This document shows positions 1-7,310 of a stretch of DNA of 10,995 bases, piece after piece. Source of the stretch: Spirochaeta sp. GTDB lineage: Bacteria; Spirochaetota; Spirochaetia; DSM-2461. The notes below the pieces were generated by a model. The model searched no databases. It was not told the DNA's origin and worked only from the letters and a program-made list of their open reading frames with translations. The stretch is taken from positions 1-10,995 of the forward strand of contig DAOVYP010000040.1 in assembly GCA_030635565.1 (NCBI GenBank), read 5' to 3'. Both the position numbers and the translations under genes were made by a program. Numbering within the stretch: position 1 is the first letter of the stretch; each line of letters opens with the position of its first letter.

Positions 1-897
1 GCCGCCGCCCTGGGAAACCTTCCGACAGTTGAGCTGCTCACAGAGTCGGGAGCCGAAATTGACGCGAAGGCCAGGGACGGGCAGACCCCGTTGATCGCTG
101 CAGCCGGCGAAGGGCATCTCGCGGTGGTACAAGTCCTTCTGGAGGCGGGGGCGGATGCAACCCTGCAGACAATCTTTGGATTTACAGCTCTGACATCCGC
201 CTTTGTCAATGAGCATCAGGAGTTGTCCGATTTTCTGCGGGAGCGGCAGGCCGGCCCGGGAAGGGGTTCAATGGAAAGTACCTACCTTCCCTTCCCGGTC
301 AACACGAAATCTGTCGACCGGATTTTAAACCTGTTCTCGGCACCGGACCTGCCGGCGACAACCTATACCCTGGTGCTGGATGAAGAACCGGTCATTCCCG
401 AGAAAGTAACCTACATCTCAATCACAGCCACTGATAACAAGCAGGCTGCAGGAAGCTTTCTTGAAAAATGCGAGAACGGGATTGCCGGCCAGATCGAGAT
501 GCAAGGTGATTTGATGATTATCGGCCCGCATCTCACAACCTTGCTCAATCGCTCAGCTGTCCTTTCGGAACTTGATTATTCAACAGTCATAATCCACCTT
601 CAGTCGGGCATGCCCGGCATTCTCATCGGAAGCGGGATTCGTGAAGATTCGATACCGTCGGTCTTTAGACTGATCCGGAATCTGCTCTTCTCCGGCGGCC
701 CGGTCACGGTACGAAAACTGAGCGGCCGGGAACTCGACTGGTACTGGGCGAGTATCTCATGGGACATTGAAGAACCGATCTATGTATTTGAAAACACAAG
801 ACACAAGGTCCTGATTGATTTCGGCGAGGACGGAAGTATGTTCTACGTTGATCTCTTTGACAATCTGCAGTGGGTTCCAACATTCAGTAAACAGTAG
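1..897 (+). CDS. Ankyrin-repeat protein, 3' portion, with uncharacterised C-terminal domain
   Basis: The frame is open from base 1, so the start lies outside the window; 298 codons are visible, ending at TAG 895-897. Visible residues 1-23 (AAALGNLPTVELLTESGAEI...) are the end of one ankyrin repeat. Residues 24-56 are a full repeat with the hallmark pattern DGQTPLIAAAGEGHLAVVQ and then LLEAGADA. Residues 57-83 (GFTALTSAF...) are a degenerate last repeat. Ankyrin repeats are helix-loop-helix scaffolds for protein binding. A Gly/Pro-rich linker follows. The remaining ~200 residues look like a mixed alpha/beta globular domain with many aromatics (DWYWASISWD) and no membrane segment; I do not recognise it. 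No signal peptide can be judged because the N-terminus is missing. The gene is GC-rich like the trp region, unlike the AT-rich permease pair after it. The ankyrin call is firm; function and partner are unknown. Confidence 0.85.
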   Translation, partial: AAALGNLPTVELLTESGAEIDAKARDGQTPLIAAAGEGHLAVVQVLLEAGADATLQTIFGFTALTSAFVNEHQELSDFLRERQAGPGRGSMESTYLPFPVNTKSVDRILNLFSAPDLPATTYTLVLDEEPVIPEKVTYISITATDNKQAAGSFLEKCENGIAGQIEMQGDLMIIGPHLTTLLNRSAVLSELDYSTVIIHLQSGMPGILIGSGIREDSIPSVFRLIRNLLFSGGPVTVRKLSGRELDWYWASISWDIEEPIYVFENTRHKVLIDFGEDGSMFYVDLFDNLQWVPTFSKQ

Positions 898-987
898 TTC
901 CACGAGATGAAACAGGAGCACCGAAATAGAATTGTTCGCATGAAAAACTTGGTAAATCGATCATCAATTCAGGTATGGCATAAAAAA

Positions 988-1006
988 AACTGTTTAGCTG
1001 ACAGTT
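988..1006. repeat. Inverted repeat upstream of permease pair, possible operator
   Basis: AACTGT (988-993) and ACAGTT (1001-1006) form a perfect 6-bp inverted repeat with a 7-bp spacer. It touches the proposed -35 box at 1005-1010, so a repressor bound here could block that promoter. COG0701-type permease genes are sometimes under metal- or metalloid-responsive regulators, but no regulator gene is visible here, and a 6-bp repeat in AT-rich DNA can arise by chance. Confidence 0.3.
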
Positions 1007-1034
1007 GCAGCAATTAAAAAATACATGTGATAAT
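1005..1034 (+). promoter_or_regulatory. Putative extended -10 promoter for the permease pair
   Basis: TTGCAG (1005-1010) lies 18 bp before GATAAT (1029-1034), which is preceded by TG at 1026-1027 in the extended -10 position. Transcription would begin near 1041, just ahead of the Shine-Dalgarno AGGAG (1043-1047). That gives a very short leader. The -35 match is weak (3 of 6), and the call rests mainly on the extended -10. Confidence 0.35.
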
Positions 1035-1053
1035 CATTTTTCAGGAGAAATAT

Positions 1054-1542
1054 GTGCGGATAAATATTACTGTAATCATTATAAATGTAATAGCAATTCT
1101 GGGAATCGGTATTTCATTTTACAAGAACAGGGAAAAATCCAAAATGGCCTTGAAGGTTGCGTTAAAAGGGACCTTGAATATGGCGCCTGCTATTGGAATT
1201 ATAATTGTCCTGGTAGGGCTGCTTCTGGGATTTTTCAAGCCTGAATTCATATCGAAGCTTTTGGGAAATCAATCAGGTATTATCGGAATTGCTCTGGCAT
1301 CCGTTGCTGGAGCAATACTTATGATTCCATCACTTGTTGCTTTTCCACTGACAGCTTCCCTCGTTGAATCAGGAGCCTCAATTTCTGTTGCAGCGGCATT
1401 TATCACAACCCTGACGATGATCGGCTTTGTTACCCTTCCTATTGAGATAAAGGAACTGGGTACAAAACTGACTTTTCTGCGGAATGGTATCAGCTTCATC
1501 ATCGCGGTTGGAATTGCTCTTATTATGGGGGCAATTTTATGA
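1054..1542 (+). CDS. Half-size permease, COG0701 (ArsP/YraQ)-like, first of a tandem pair
   Basis: This is a 162-residue, very hydrophobic protein with about five membrane segments. They lie near residues 3-23, 44-63, 75-100, 105-128 and 140-160 and are separated by short Lys/Arg-rich loops (KNREKSK, KELGTKLTFLRNG). The central block LGNQSGIIGIALAS...PSLVAFPLTASLVESGAS resembles the COG0701 permease family, in which small paired genes of this size occur in anaerobes and archaea. The substrate is unknown, and the cysteines typical of arsenite-exporting ArsP loops are absent. I chose GTG 1054 because AGGAG (1043-1047) sits 6 bp upstream; an earlier in-frame GTG at 1027 has no ribosome site and falls inside the proposed promoter. 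The last bases overlap the next start (ATGA, 1539-1542), so the two genes are translationally coupled. Base composition is much more AT-rich than in the trp genes, suggesting transfer. Membrane-protein status is near certain; family assignment is moderate. Confidence 0.72.
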   Translation: MRINITVIIINVIAILGIGISFYKNREKSKMALKVALKGTLNMAPAIGIIIVLVGLLLGFFKPEFISKLLGNQSGIIGIALASVAGAILMIPSLVAFPLTASLVESGASISVAAAFITTLTMIGFVTLPIEIKELGTKLTFLRNGISFIIAVGIALIMGAIL

Positions 1543-2123
1543 TGAACAAGGACTTGAATAATAAAAAACAACAGCATGGAAACAGCATGAAGAAGAAGAA
1601 AAATAAAAAAGGTGGGATTATTTTATTTGCAGGAATTTTAATTGCAGCAGTTATTCTTATTATCCTCTACCCTGAAAACAAAGATGCCAGTATACAAGCG
1701 TCGTATGATATATTTATTGAGCTGATTCAGATACTCCCGGCAATTATGGTTCTTATGGGACTTTTTACTGTATGGGTAAGCAAGGAAATCGTCGTAAAAT
1801 ATCTGGGTCATGCCTCCGGTATTACCGGCCTCGGACTTGCCCTTTTTATGGGAATGATTCCAACCGGTCCTCTCTATATTGCTTTTCCAATAGCTTCCAT
1901 GCTCTTAAAAAAGGGCGCAAGAGTTGCCAATATTATCATTTTCCTCTCTGCCTGGGCATGTATAAAACTTCCGCAGGAACTGATGGAATTGCGTTTTATG
2001 GGATTTAAATTCATGATTGTCAGACTCATATTTACCGTTGTTATGGTAATTCTTATGGGGCTGTTTATAGAAAAGATAGATGGATCATCAAAATCTTCTG
2101 AGGTTAAATCCATAGAGGATTAA
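1539..2123 (+). CDS. Half-size permease, COG0701-like, second of the tandem pair
   Basis: The protein has 194 residues. A very basic, lysine/asparagine-rich cytoplasmic N-terminus (residues 1-25, MKKKKNKK) is followed by about five membrane segments near residues 26-45, 60-82, 94-122, 126-146 and 158-176, then a polar acidic tail. It is paralogous to the preceding gene: LGHASGITGLGLAL...GPLYIAFPIASMLLKKGAR aligns with LGNQSGIIGIALAS...PSLVAFPLTASLVESGAS, including the shared AFP-x2-AS core. Two homologous halves encoded side by side fit a heterodimeric transporter equal to one full-length two-repeat COG0701 permease; that is inference. The start ATG 1539 overlaps the upstream stop, with GGGGG (1527-1531) as a weak ribosome site; ATG 1542 is equally possible. 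Met17 (1587) lacks any ribosome site. Composition is AT-rich, as for its partner. The substrate is unknown. Confidence 0.72.
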   Translation: MMNKDLNNKKQQHGNSMKKKKNKKGGIILFAGILIAAVILIILYPENKDASIQASYDIFIELIQILPAIMVLMGLFTVWVSKEIVVKYLGHASGITGLGLALFMGMIPTGPLYIAFPIASMLLKKGARVANIIIFLSAWACIKLPQELMELRFMGFKFMIVRLIFTVVMVILMGLFIEKIDGSSKSSEVKSIED

Positions 2124-2156
2124 AACAGACGAACTCGCGGAAAAAGTCGGTACACC
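2124..2156. other. Convergent gene junction without a convincing terminator
   Basis: Only 33 bp separate the stop codons of the rightward permease gene and the leftward trpA. I see no GC-rich stem followed by a T-run on either strand, so termination for both transcripts is unexplained. Readthrough would make antisense RNA over the neighbour. The composition changes sharply here from AT-rich to GC-rich. Confidence 0.4.
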
Positions 2157-2930
2157 TCACGAGCTGCCTCGCAGCATCTCCACCATGGAGCGGGCGGCAT
2201 CCCCCGCTCCCGGGACACCGGCCGCGATGATAGCCGTCACCAGAGCCGATCCGACTATCGCGGCATCGGCCATTTTCACCACGGCCTCCACCTGCGCCGC
2301 ATCCTGAATACCGAAACCGGCCATAATGCGCAGTCCCGAACCGGCGGCCGCCCCACGGCGCCGCAGTTTCGACAGGAAAGCTTCCTGTTCGGGGCCAAGC
2401 TCAGTATATGTCCCGGTAATTCCGCTGCGCAGGGCTACATAGATCCAATCCAGGTTCTCGGAGAGAACCTCATCAAGTCGCTTATCGGATATCCAGGGAA
2501 TCACAACCGGTACCGCAGGACAGCCGGCGGCGGAAGCAGCGGCATAGAGCCCCTCGTCGGCTCCGGGCACCAGGTCCGGAATGATGAGCCCGGTGGCTCC
2601 TGAGTCCTTCGCACGGCGAACGAAATTCTCCACGCCGGGTGTGAATACCAGGCTTGCGTAACTCATCACGAACACCGGGATATCCGACTCTGCGCGTATG
2701 GCTTCCAGCAGCTTCCAGGCATCGGCCACCTTGAACCCGGCGTCCAGGGCCTGGCGGCAGGCCTCCTCAATCACCGGACCGTCGGCATTGGGGTCCGAAA
2801 ACGGGATTTGCATCTCCAGGGCGAAGGCTCCTCCGGCGATGAGACCCCGGGCAACATCAAGGGAGGCCTCGTAAGTGGGGAATCCTGCAATAAAATGAGT
2901 GACGATTCCGGGATTGATCGCGTTGCTCAT
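2157..2930 (-). CDS. trpA: Tryptophan synthase alpha chain
   Basis: TrpA cleaves indole-3-glycerol phosphate to glyceraldehyde 3-phosphate and indole, which is channelled to TrpB in the alpha-beta complex in the cytoplasm. The 257 residues form one TIM barrel, close to the usual ~260-270. The catalytic pair is present as Glu39 (FALEMQIPFSDP) and Asp50 (NADGP). Phosphate-binding glycines appear in RSGITG (168-173), GFGIQD (205-210) and VGSAL (226-230). The segment usually reading APTS is PWIS (145-148) here, a divergent feature. ATG 2930-2928 overlaps the trpB stop as ATGA, with Shine-Dalgarno GGAGG (2942-2938) 7 bp upstream, so expression is coupled to TrpB, as expected for a stoichiometric complex. 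It is the last gene of the trp operon. Identification is very secure. Confidence 0.95.
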   Translation of the reverse strand: MSNAINPGIVTHFIAGFPTYEASLDVARGLIAGGAFALEMQIPFSDPNADGPVIEEACRQALDAGFKVADAWKLLEAIRAESDIPVFVMSYASLVFTPGVENFVRRAKDSGATGLIIPDLVPGADEGLYAAASAAGCPAVPVVIPWISDKRLDEVLSENLDWIYVALRSGITGTYTELGPEQEAFLSKLRRRGAAAGSGLRIMAGFGIQDAAQVEAVVKMADAAIVGSALVTAIIAAGVPGAGDAARSMVEMLRGSS

Positions 2931-5659
2931 ATCTCGTCCTCCCTGATGCTCTCGTCATGAAGAAAAGTTCTCCATGCCGCACCGTCCATGGCGGCGGCGG
3001 TGATGAAGATGTCCTTGTCTCCCCTGCCGGACATGTTCACCACCACGGTCTTACCAGGTCCAAGATCCCGGGCCATTACAATGGCAACAGCCCCGGCGTG
3101 GGCCGACTCCAGGGCGAAGATAAGCCCCTCTTCCCGGGCGAAGAATTTCAAGGCGTCCAGGGCCTCATCGTCCCGGACACTGACGAAGCGAATCCGCCCC
3201 GTCTCCCCGAGATAGGCCAGCTGCGGACCGATACCTGCATAGTCGAGACCGGCCGATATGGAATGTGTCGACAGCACCTGACCGTCGGGGTCGGTGAGAA
3301 ATCGGCTTTTGTAACCCTGAACCACCCCGACTTTCCCATCACCTGTCATCCGGGCTGCGTTGTTACCCATCCCGGGCCCGCGCCCACCTGCCTCGGCACC
3401 GATGAGGATGGGGTGTGCATCCTCCAGGTAAGGCTCGAAGAAACCGATGGCATTTGAACCACCGCCGACGCAGGCTACCATTGCATCCGGGGTCACTTCA
3501 CCCAACTGCTCTTTTGTTTCACGGCCGATGACGGACTGGAATTCCCGGACCATATCGGGGAATGGCGACGGCCCCAGGGCGGAGCCCAACAGGTAGTGGG
3601 TGTCCTCCCAGCTGGATGCCCAATCCCGCAGGGCGGCGTTCACCGCGTCTTTGAGGGTTCGGGAACCCGATGACACCGGACGCAGTTCAGCGTCGAAGAG
3701 TTCCATCCAGTAAACGTTGGGATGCTGCCGGCGAATGTCCTCTTCGCCCATGTACACCACGCATTCCAGTCCCAGCCTGGCACATGCGGCGGCGACGGCC
3801 ACTCCGTGCTGACCGGCGCCTGTCTCGGCGATGATGCGTTTTTTCCCCATGCGTTTGGCCAGCAGGGCCTGGCCGGCGGCGTTGTTGATTTTGTGAGCTC
3901 CGGTGTTGGCCAGCCCTTCCAGTTTCACGTAGATGTCCGCCCCGCCGATGGCGGCCGAAGCATTGTGAGCAGGGAGCAGCGGTGTTGGGCGGCCGATGTA
4001 GTCCCGGCTGAAAGCTGCCAGGTCGGACAGGAAATCCGGGTCATCCATGGCCCGGTTGAACTCTTCTTCCAATCGTTCCAACGGGCGGCGGAGCACTTCA
4101 GCCACATAGCGGCCGCCGTATTCTCCGAAGAATCCTTTATCACTCACTTTTCCGCCTCCATACTGACCTCTGGCGCCCCGCGCCTGAATTCCTTTCGCTG
4201 CCGCGACAAATTTCCGAAGCTTCTCATCATCCTTCAAACCTTTTTCCGCTTCCACCCCGCTGGACACATCCACCAGGCCGGGCTTCCACTCGGCCACAAT
4301 GGCACCGACATTATCGGGATTCAGGCCGCCCGCAATCCAGAGTCGGCGGCGCCCGGCGGCGGCGGACACCAGGGCGGGATCCAGCCGTTTGCCGGTGCCC
4401 CCCCCGGCGTCGGGAGAAAAGGCGTCCACCAGAACAGCCGGGCTCCCGGTCTCATCCATGGCCGCCGCATCCTCACGATGCGCCAGGCGCAGCGCCTTGT
4501 AGGACGGCCATGAGCGAACAGTGTCCGCCGTCTCATCCCCGTGAAACTGAATGAAATCAAGGGCGCCCTCTTCCAGAAGGGCGGCGATATCGTCAGGCAG
4601 CGCTTCCCCCGCCGCAAGGACGACCACCGCCACTTTTATTACAGGCAGATCGGCACATTCCCTGATAATCCCCGGCCCGGCCCGGCGGGGAGACTCCGCC
4701 AGAACAAAACCGATCAGGTCCGCACCGGCATCCACAGCAAGCTCGGCATCCGCCCGGTTGGTGATACCGCAGATTTTCACCAGGGGTACGCCGTCGCGGT
4801 AACGGGAATACAGCCGCTTCCAGGCCCCGTAGCGTCGCCGGGCCTCGTCAACATCGGCCCAGGCAGCGAGGAGTTCCCCGGCCAGTTCCGGAGAGCGGGC
4901 TACCGCCTCTCCCACCAGGAAACCGGAGAAACCCGAACCCCGGACGAAGAGGGCATCATCAGCCCGGGAAATTCCCGACTCGTAAATAACATAACAGGGC
5001 CAGTCAATGAGGTTCCGGATTTCCAAAGGAAGAAGAGGTTCCACCTTGAAGCGTCTCAGGTCCCGGCTGTTGATACCCACCAGAGGCGCCCTCAGGGAAC
5101 GAACCTTGTCCACGTCTTCCCGGGAATGCAGCTCCACCAGGCAATCCATCCCGAGCTCGACGGCGCGGCCGTACATAATCGCCAGGAGTTCGGCTTCCAG
5201 CAGGGTCGCGATGAGCAGGACGGCATCGGCGCCGGCCCGCCAGCTCACCTCAACATCTTCAACGCTTAACAGAAAGTCCTTTCGAAGCACCGCAAGGTCG
5301 GGATGGGCGGTTTTCACCGCAATGAGGTCGGCCAGGGAGCCGCCGAAGCGGGCCTCTTCGGTAAGTACACTCACCCGGCGGAAACCGGCCTTCCTGTAGC
5401 GGCCGGCCAGGGTGGCGGGATCGGGAATATCGGCGATATCCCCCCTGGATGGACTGCGTCGTTTAACCTCGGCGATAAGGATGCCGCTGCCAGCGGAAGC
5501 CACCGTCGGGCGGGGGGCGCCCTCTCCGACAGCGAACGGTACCAGCGGTGCTACCCGCTCAACCGGCAGATCCAGACCCTGGGCCGCACCGTCCCGGCGC
5601 ACCCGCTCCGCCCTGCCGGCGGCAATTTCCACCAGAATATCCGGAGTGTCACCACTCAC
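2927..5659 (-). CDS. trpCFB: Predicted trifunctional fusion: indole-3-glycerol phosphate synthase - phosphoribosylanthranilate isomerase - tryptophan synthase beta
   Basis: The 910 residues carry three complete enzymes. TrpC (about 1-270) has EVKRRSPSRG with Lys66, Lys127 (LRKDFL), Glu176 (LVEL), Asn197 (GINSRD) and Glu227 (YESGI), matching the IGP synthase active site. TrpF (about 292-490) has catalytic Cys297 (VKICGIT), QFHGDE, Asp412 (LVDAF), IAGGLNPDNV and DVSSGVE. TrpB (about 505-910) has the PLP lysine Lys590 (TGAHKINN), ETGAGQHG, CVGGGSNA, LDYAGIGPQ and SGRGDKD. Together they perform isomerisation, indole ring closure, and condensation of indole with serine. The start is GTG 5659, overlapping the trpGD stop as GTGA; its ribosome site is weak (GGGGG, 5673-5669). 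TrpC-TrpF fusions are well known; one extended through TrpB is unusual. The F-B linker (491-504, Gly/Arg-rich) spans a preserved TrpB start, described separately, so TrpB may also be made alone, or the fusion may reflect a one-base insertion. Enzyme identities are very secure; the single-chain state is less so. Confidence 0.9.
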   Translation of the reverse strand: MSGDTPDILVEIAAGRAERVRRDGAAQGLDLPVERVAPLVPFAVGEGAPRPTVASAGSGILIAEVKRRSPSRGDIADIPDPATLAGRYRKAGFRRVSVLTEEARFGGSLADLIAVKTAHPDLAVLRKDFLLSVEDVEVSWRAGADAVLLIATLLEAELLAIMYGRAVELGMDCLVELHSREDVDKVRSLRAPLVGINSRDLRRFKVEPLLPLEIRNLIDWPCYVIYESGISRADDALFVRGSGFSGFLVGEAVARSPELAGELLAAWADVDEARRRYGAWKRLYSRYRDGVPLVKICGITNRADAELAVDAGADLIGFVLAESPRRAGPGIIRECADLPVIKVAVVVLAAGEALPDDIAALLEEGALDFIQFHGDETADTVRSWPSYKALRLAHREDAAAMDETGSPAVLVDAFSPDAGGGTGKRLDPALVSAAAGRRRLWIAGGLNPDNVGAIVAEWKPGLVDVSSGVEAEKGLKDDEKLRKFVAAAKGIQARGARGQYGGGKVSDKGFFGEYGGRYVAEVLRRPLERLEEEFNRAMDDPDFLSDLAAFSRDYIGRPTPLLPAHNASAAIGGADIYVKLEGLANTGAHKINNAAGQALLAKRMGKKRIIAETGAGQHGVAVAAACARLGLECVVYMGEEDIRRQHPNVYWMELFDAELRPVSSGSRTLKDAVNAALRDWASSWEDTHYLLGSALGPSPFPDMVREFQSVIGRETKEQLGEVTPDAMVACVGGGSNAIGFFEPYLEDAHPILIGAEAGGRGPGMGNNAARMTGDGKVGVVQGYKSRFLTDPDGQVLSTHSISAGLDYAGIGPQLAYLGETGRIRFVSVRDDEALDALKFFAREEGLIFALESAHAGAVAIVMARDLGPGKTVVVNMSGRGDKDIFITAAAMDGAAWRTFLHDESIREDEI
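4145..4159 (-). promoter_or_regulatory. trpB: Internal Shine-Dalgarno and GTG start for TrpB inside the fusion
   Basis: Read on the minus strand, GGAGG (4159-4155) is followed by 7 bp and an in-frame GTG (4147-4145), codon 505 of the fusion. The next residues, SDKGFFGEYGGRYV, are a typical TrpB N-terminus, and the product from here would be 406 residues, normal for TrpB. TGA at 4146-4144 overlaps this GTG by the same GTGA geometry seen at the trpD/trpC boundary, but lies in a different frame from the TrpF reading. This looks like an intact ancestral trpF/trpB boundary. Confidence 0.65.
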
Positions 5660-7308
5660 GCCGCAGAGCCCCCGCTGCCGCCGGCACGCTTCCTGAGAGC
5701 CTCAACCTTGGCCGCGGCACGGCCGTCGTTCAGGGCGGCCTTCGCTCGGCTATACCCGTCTGCAATGTCCGAGGCGATACCGGCCACCGCCAGGGCAGCA
5801 CCGGCGTTCAGACAGACCGCCTCCCGGACGGCCGCCGGCCCACTGCCCCGGAGCAGATCCCGGGCGGTTCCGGCATTCCCGGCTCCGTCTCCCCCGACCA
5901 GATCGTCAACACTATATCCGGAGATACCCAGAGACGAGGGATCGAAAAGCTCCTCCGACTCCACGTCATTCTCGTCAATCATAAAGATTTTCGTCGGTGC
6001 CGCCGGTGAGATTTCATCCAATCCGTCAACCGAACGGACGGTCCAGACCCGTTTCACCCCGAGCATCTTTGCCGCCCGGGCCATAACCGGCAGCAGGGTG
6101 TCTTCATACACCCCGATAATCTGAAAATCGGCTCCGGCGGGATTCGCCAGGGGACCCAGGCAGTTCATGATGGTCTTCACCCCAAGAGCCTTTCGGACCG
6201 GACCGGCATGGCGCATGGCCCCGTGGAACAGGGGTGCCGCCATGTAGGCGAAGCCTTCGTCCTTCACACTGGCCGCCACCCCCTCGGGGTCCAGATTTGT
6301 CGGGACTCCCAGAGCACTGTAGAAATCAGTGCTCCCGGATTTGGAACTCACCGCCCGATTCCCGTGTTTGGCCACCGTCGCCCCGCAGCTCGCGGCCAGC
6401 AGGGCCGAGAACGACGAGATATTAAAGGTATGCAGCCCGTCGCCGCCGGTACCGCAGGTGTCCAGGATGCCTTCGGACTTCAGGCTCATCGGCAGGTTGA
6501 CCGGACGCCGCTTTTCAACCAGCACCGAGACGCAGCCGGCCACTTCGTCGGCGGTAACGCCTTTTGCCGACAGAGCGGTCAACATTCCCGCAGTGTAGGC
6601 ATCCTCAAGAGATCCGTCGGTAAGTTCATCCATGAAGGCCGCCGCCTCATCCCTTGTCAGGTCGGTTCCGGAGATCACCTTACTCAACAATTCCGAACGA
6701 TCCAGAGGCTCCCGCCTCCAGTTGAGGAAGTTGGCCAGGAGTCTCTCTCCGTGTTCACTGCCGATGGATTCAGGGTGGAACTGCACCCCTTCGACGGGGA
6801 GGATCTTGTGCCGCAGCCCCATGATCTCCCCGTCGGTGGAGCGGGAGGTCACCTCGAGTTCAACCGGCACCGAGGAAGGATCCACCGCCAGTGAATGATA
6901 GCGGGTGAATTTGCAGGGATTCGGGAGGTTGCGTAAAACGCCGTGTCCGTCCACTTCGATGGGCTCCACCTTCCCGTGAACGATGTTCCTGGCCTGGACG
7001 ATTTCCCCGCCGAATGCCTCGGCCAGACACTGATGCCCCAGGCAGACTCCCAGAATGGGAATCTTCCCGGCAAAAGCCTTGATAGCTTCAACAGAGATAC
7101 CCGCATTCGAGGGCGTGCCCGGTCCCGGGGAGATGATGAGACGGTCGGGTTCCAGGGCCTCGAGATCCGCAATGCTGATCTCATCGTTCCTGAATACCCG
7201 AACCTCTTCGTCGGGATCGTCTTCGATAATCCTGCTGATCATCTGATAGATGTTGTAAGTGAACGAATCGTAATTGTCGATCAGCGCGATGAACCGTTTG
7301 GTCGTCAT
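5656..7308 (-). CDS. trpGD: Bifunctional anthranilate synthase glutamine amidotransferase / anthranilate phosphoribosyltransferase
   Basis: The 550 residues contain TrpG (about 1-197), a class I glutamine amidotransferase that supplies ammonia to TrpE, and TrpD (about 205-545), which joins anthranilate to PRPP. The TrpG triad is visible: Cys89 (GVCLGHQ), His178 and Glu180 (QFHPES), with the oxyanion loop PGPGTP (61-66). TrpD shows DTCGTGGDG (283-291, PRPP binding), KHGNRAVSSKSGS (314-326), GPLANP (385-390) and SVDGLDEISP (426-435). GD fusions are also known in enterobacteria. ATG 7308 has Shine-Dalgarno GGAGGT (7320-7315) within the end of trpE and lies 2 bp past the trpE stop. The 3' end overlaps the trpC start by 4 bp (GTGA). 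The C-terminus ends in a short Gly/Ser/Ala tail. All key residues are intact, and I see no sign of damage. Confidence 0.95.
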   Translation of the reverse strand: MTTKRFIALIDNYDSFTYNIYQMISRIIEDDPDEEVRVFRNDEISIADLEALEPDRLIISPGPGTPSNAGISVEAIKAFAGKIPILGVCLGHQCLAEAFGGEIVQARNIVHGKVEPIEVDGHGVLRNLPNPCKFTRYHSLAVDPSSVPVELEVTSRSTDGEIMGLRHKILPVEGVQFHPESIGSEHGERLLANFLNWRREPLDRSELLSKVISGTDLTRDEAAAFMDELTDGSLEDAYTAGMLTALSAKGVTADEVAGCVSVLVEKRRPVNLPMSLKSEGILDTCGTGGDGLHTFNISSFSALLAASCGATVAKHGNRAVSSKSGSTDFYSALGVPTNLDPEGVAASVKDEGFAYMAAPLFHGAMRHAGPVRKALGVKTIMNCLGPLANPAGADFQIIGVYEDTLLPVMARAAKMLGVKRVWTVRSVDGLDEISPAAPTKIFMIDENDVESEELFDPSSLGISGYSVDDLVGGDGAGNAGTARDLLRGSGPAAVREAVCLNAGAALAVAGIASDIADGYSRAKAALNDGRAAAKVEALRKRAGGSGGSAA

Positions 7309-7310
7309 TA

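Noticed and set aside
1027..1053. Upstream GTG start for the first permease
   Set aside because: It has no Shine-Dalgarno, overlaps the likely -10 box, and AGGAG is positioned for GTG 1054 instead.
1005..1244. 79-codon frame overlapping the first permease
   Set aside because: It is out of frame with the membrane protein, cysteine- and asparagine-rich in a shadow-like way, and lacks a ribosome site.
2124..2156. Bidirectional terminator between the converging permease and trpA genes
   Set aside because: Only weak CTCG/CGAG pairings are present, without a T-run on either strand.
3722..4513. 263-codon open frame on the plus strand opposite trpCFB, and similar ones at 4541-5269, 5303-6124 and 6208-6894
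   Set aside because: All mirror well-supported minus-strand enzymes and show no family signature.
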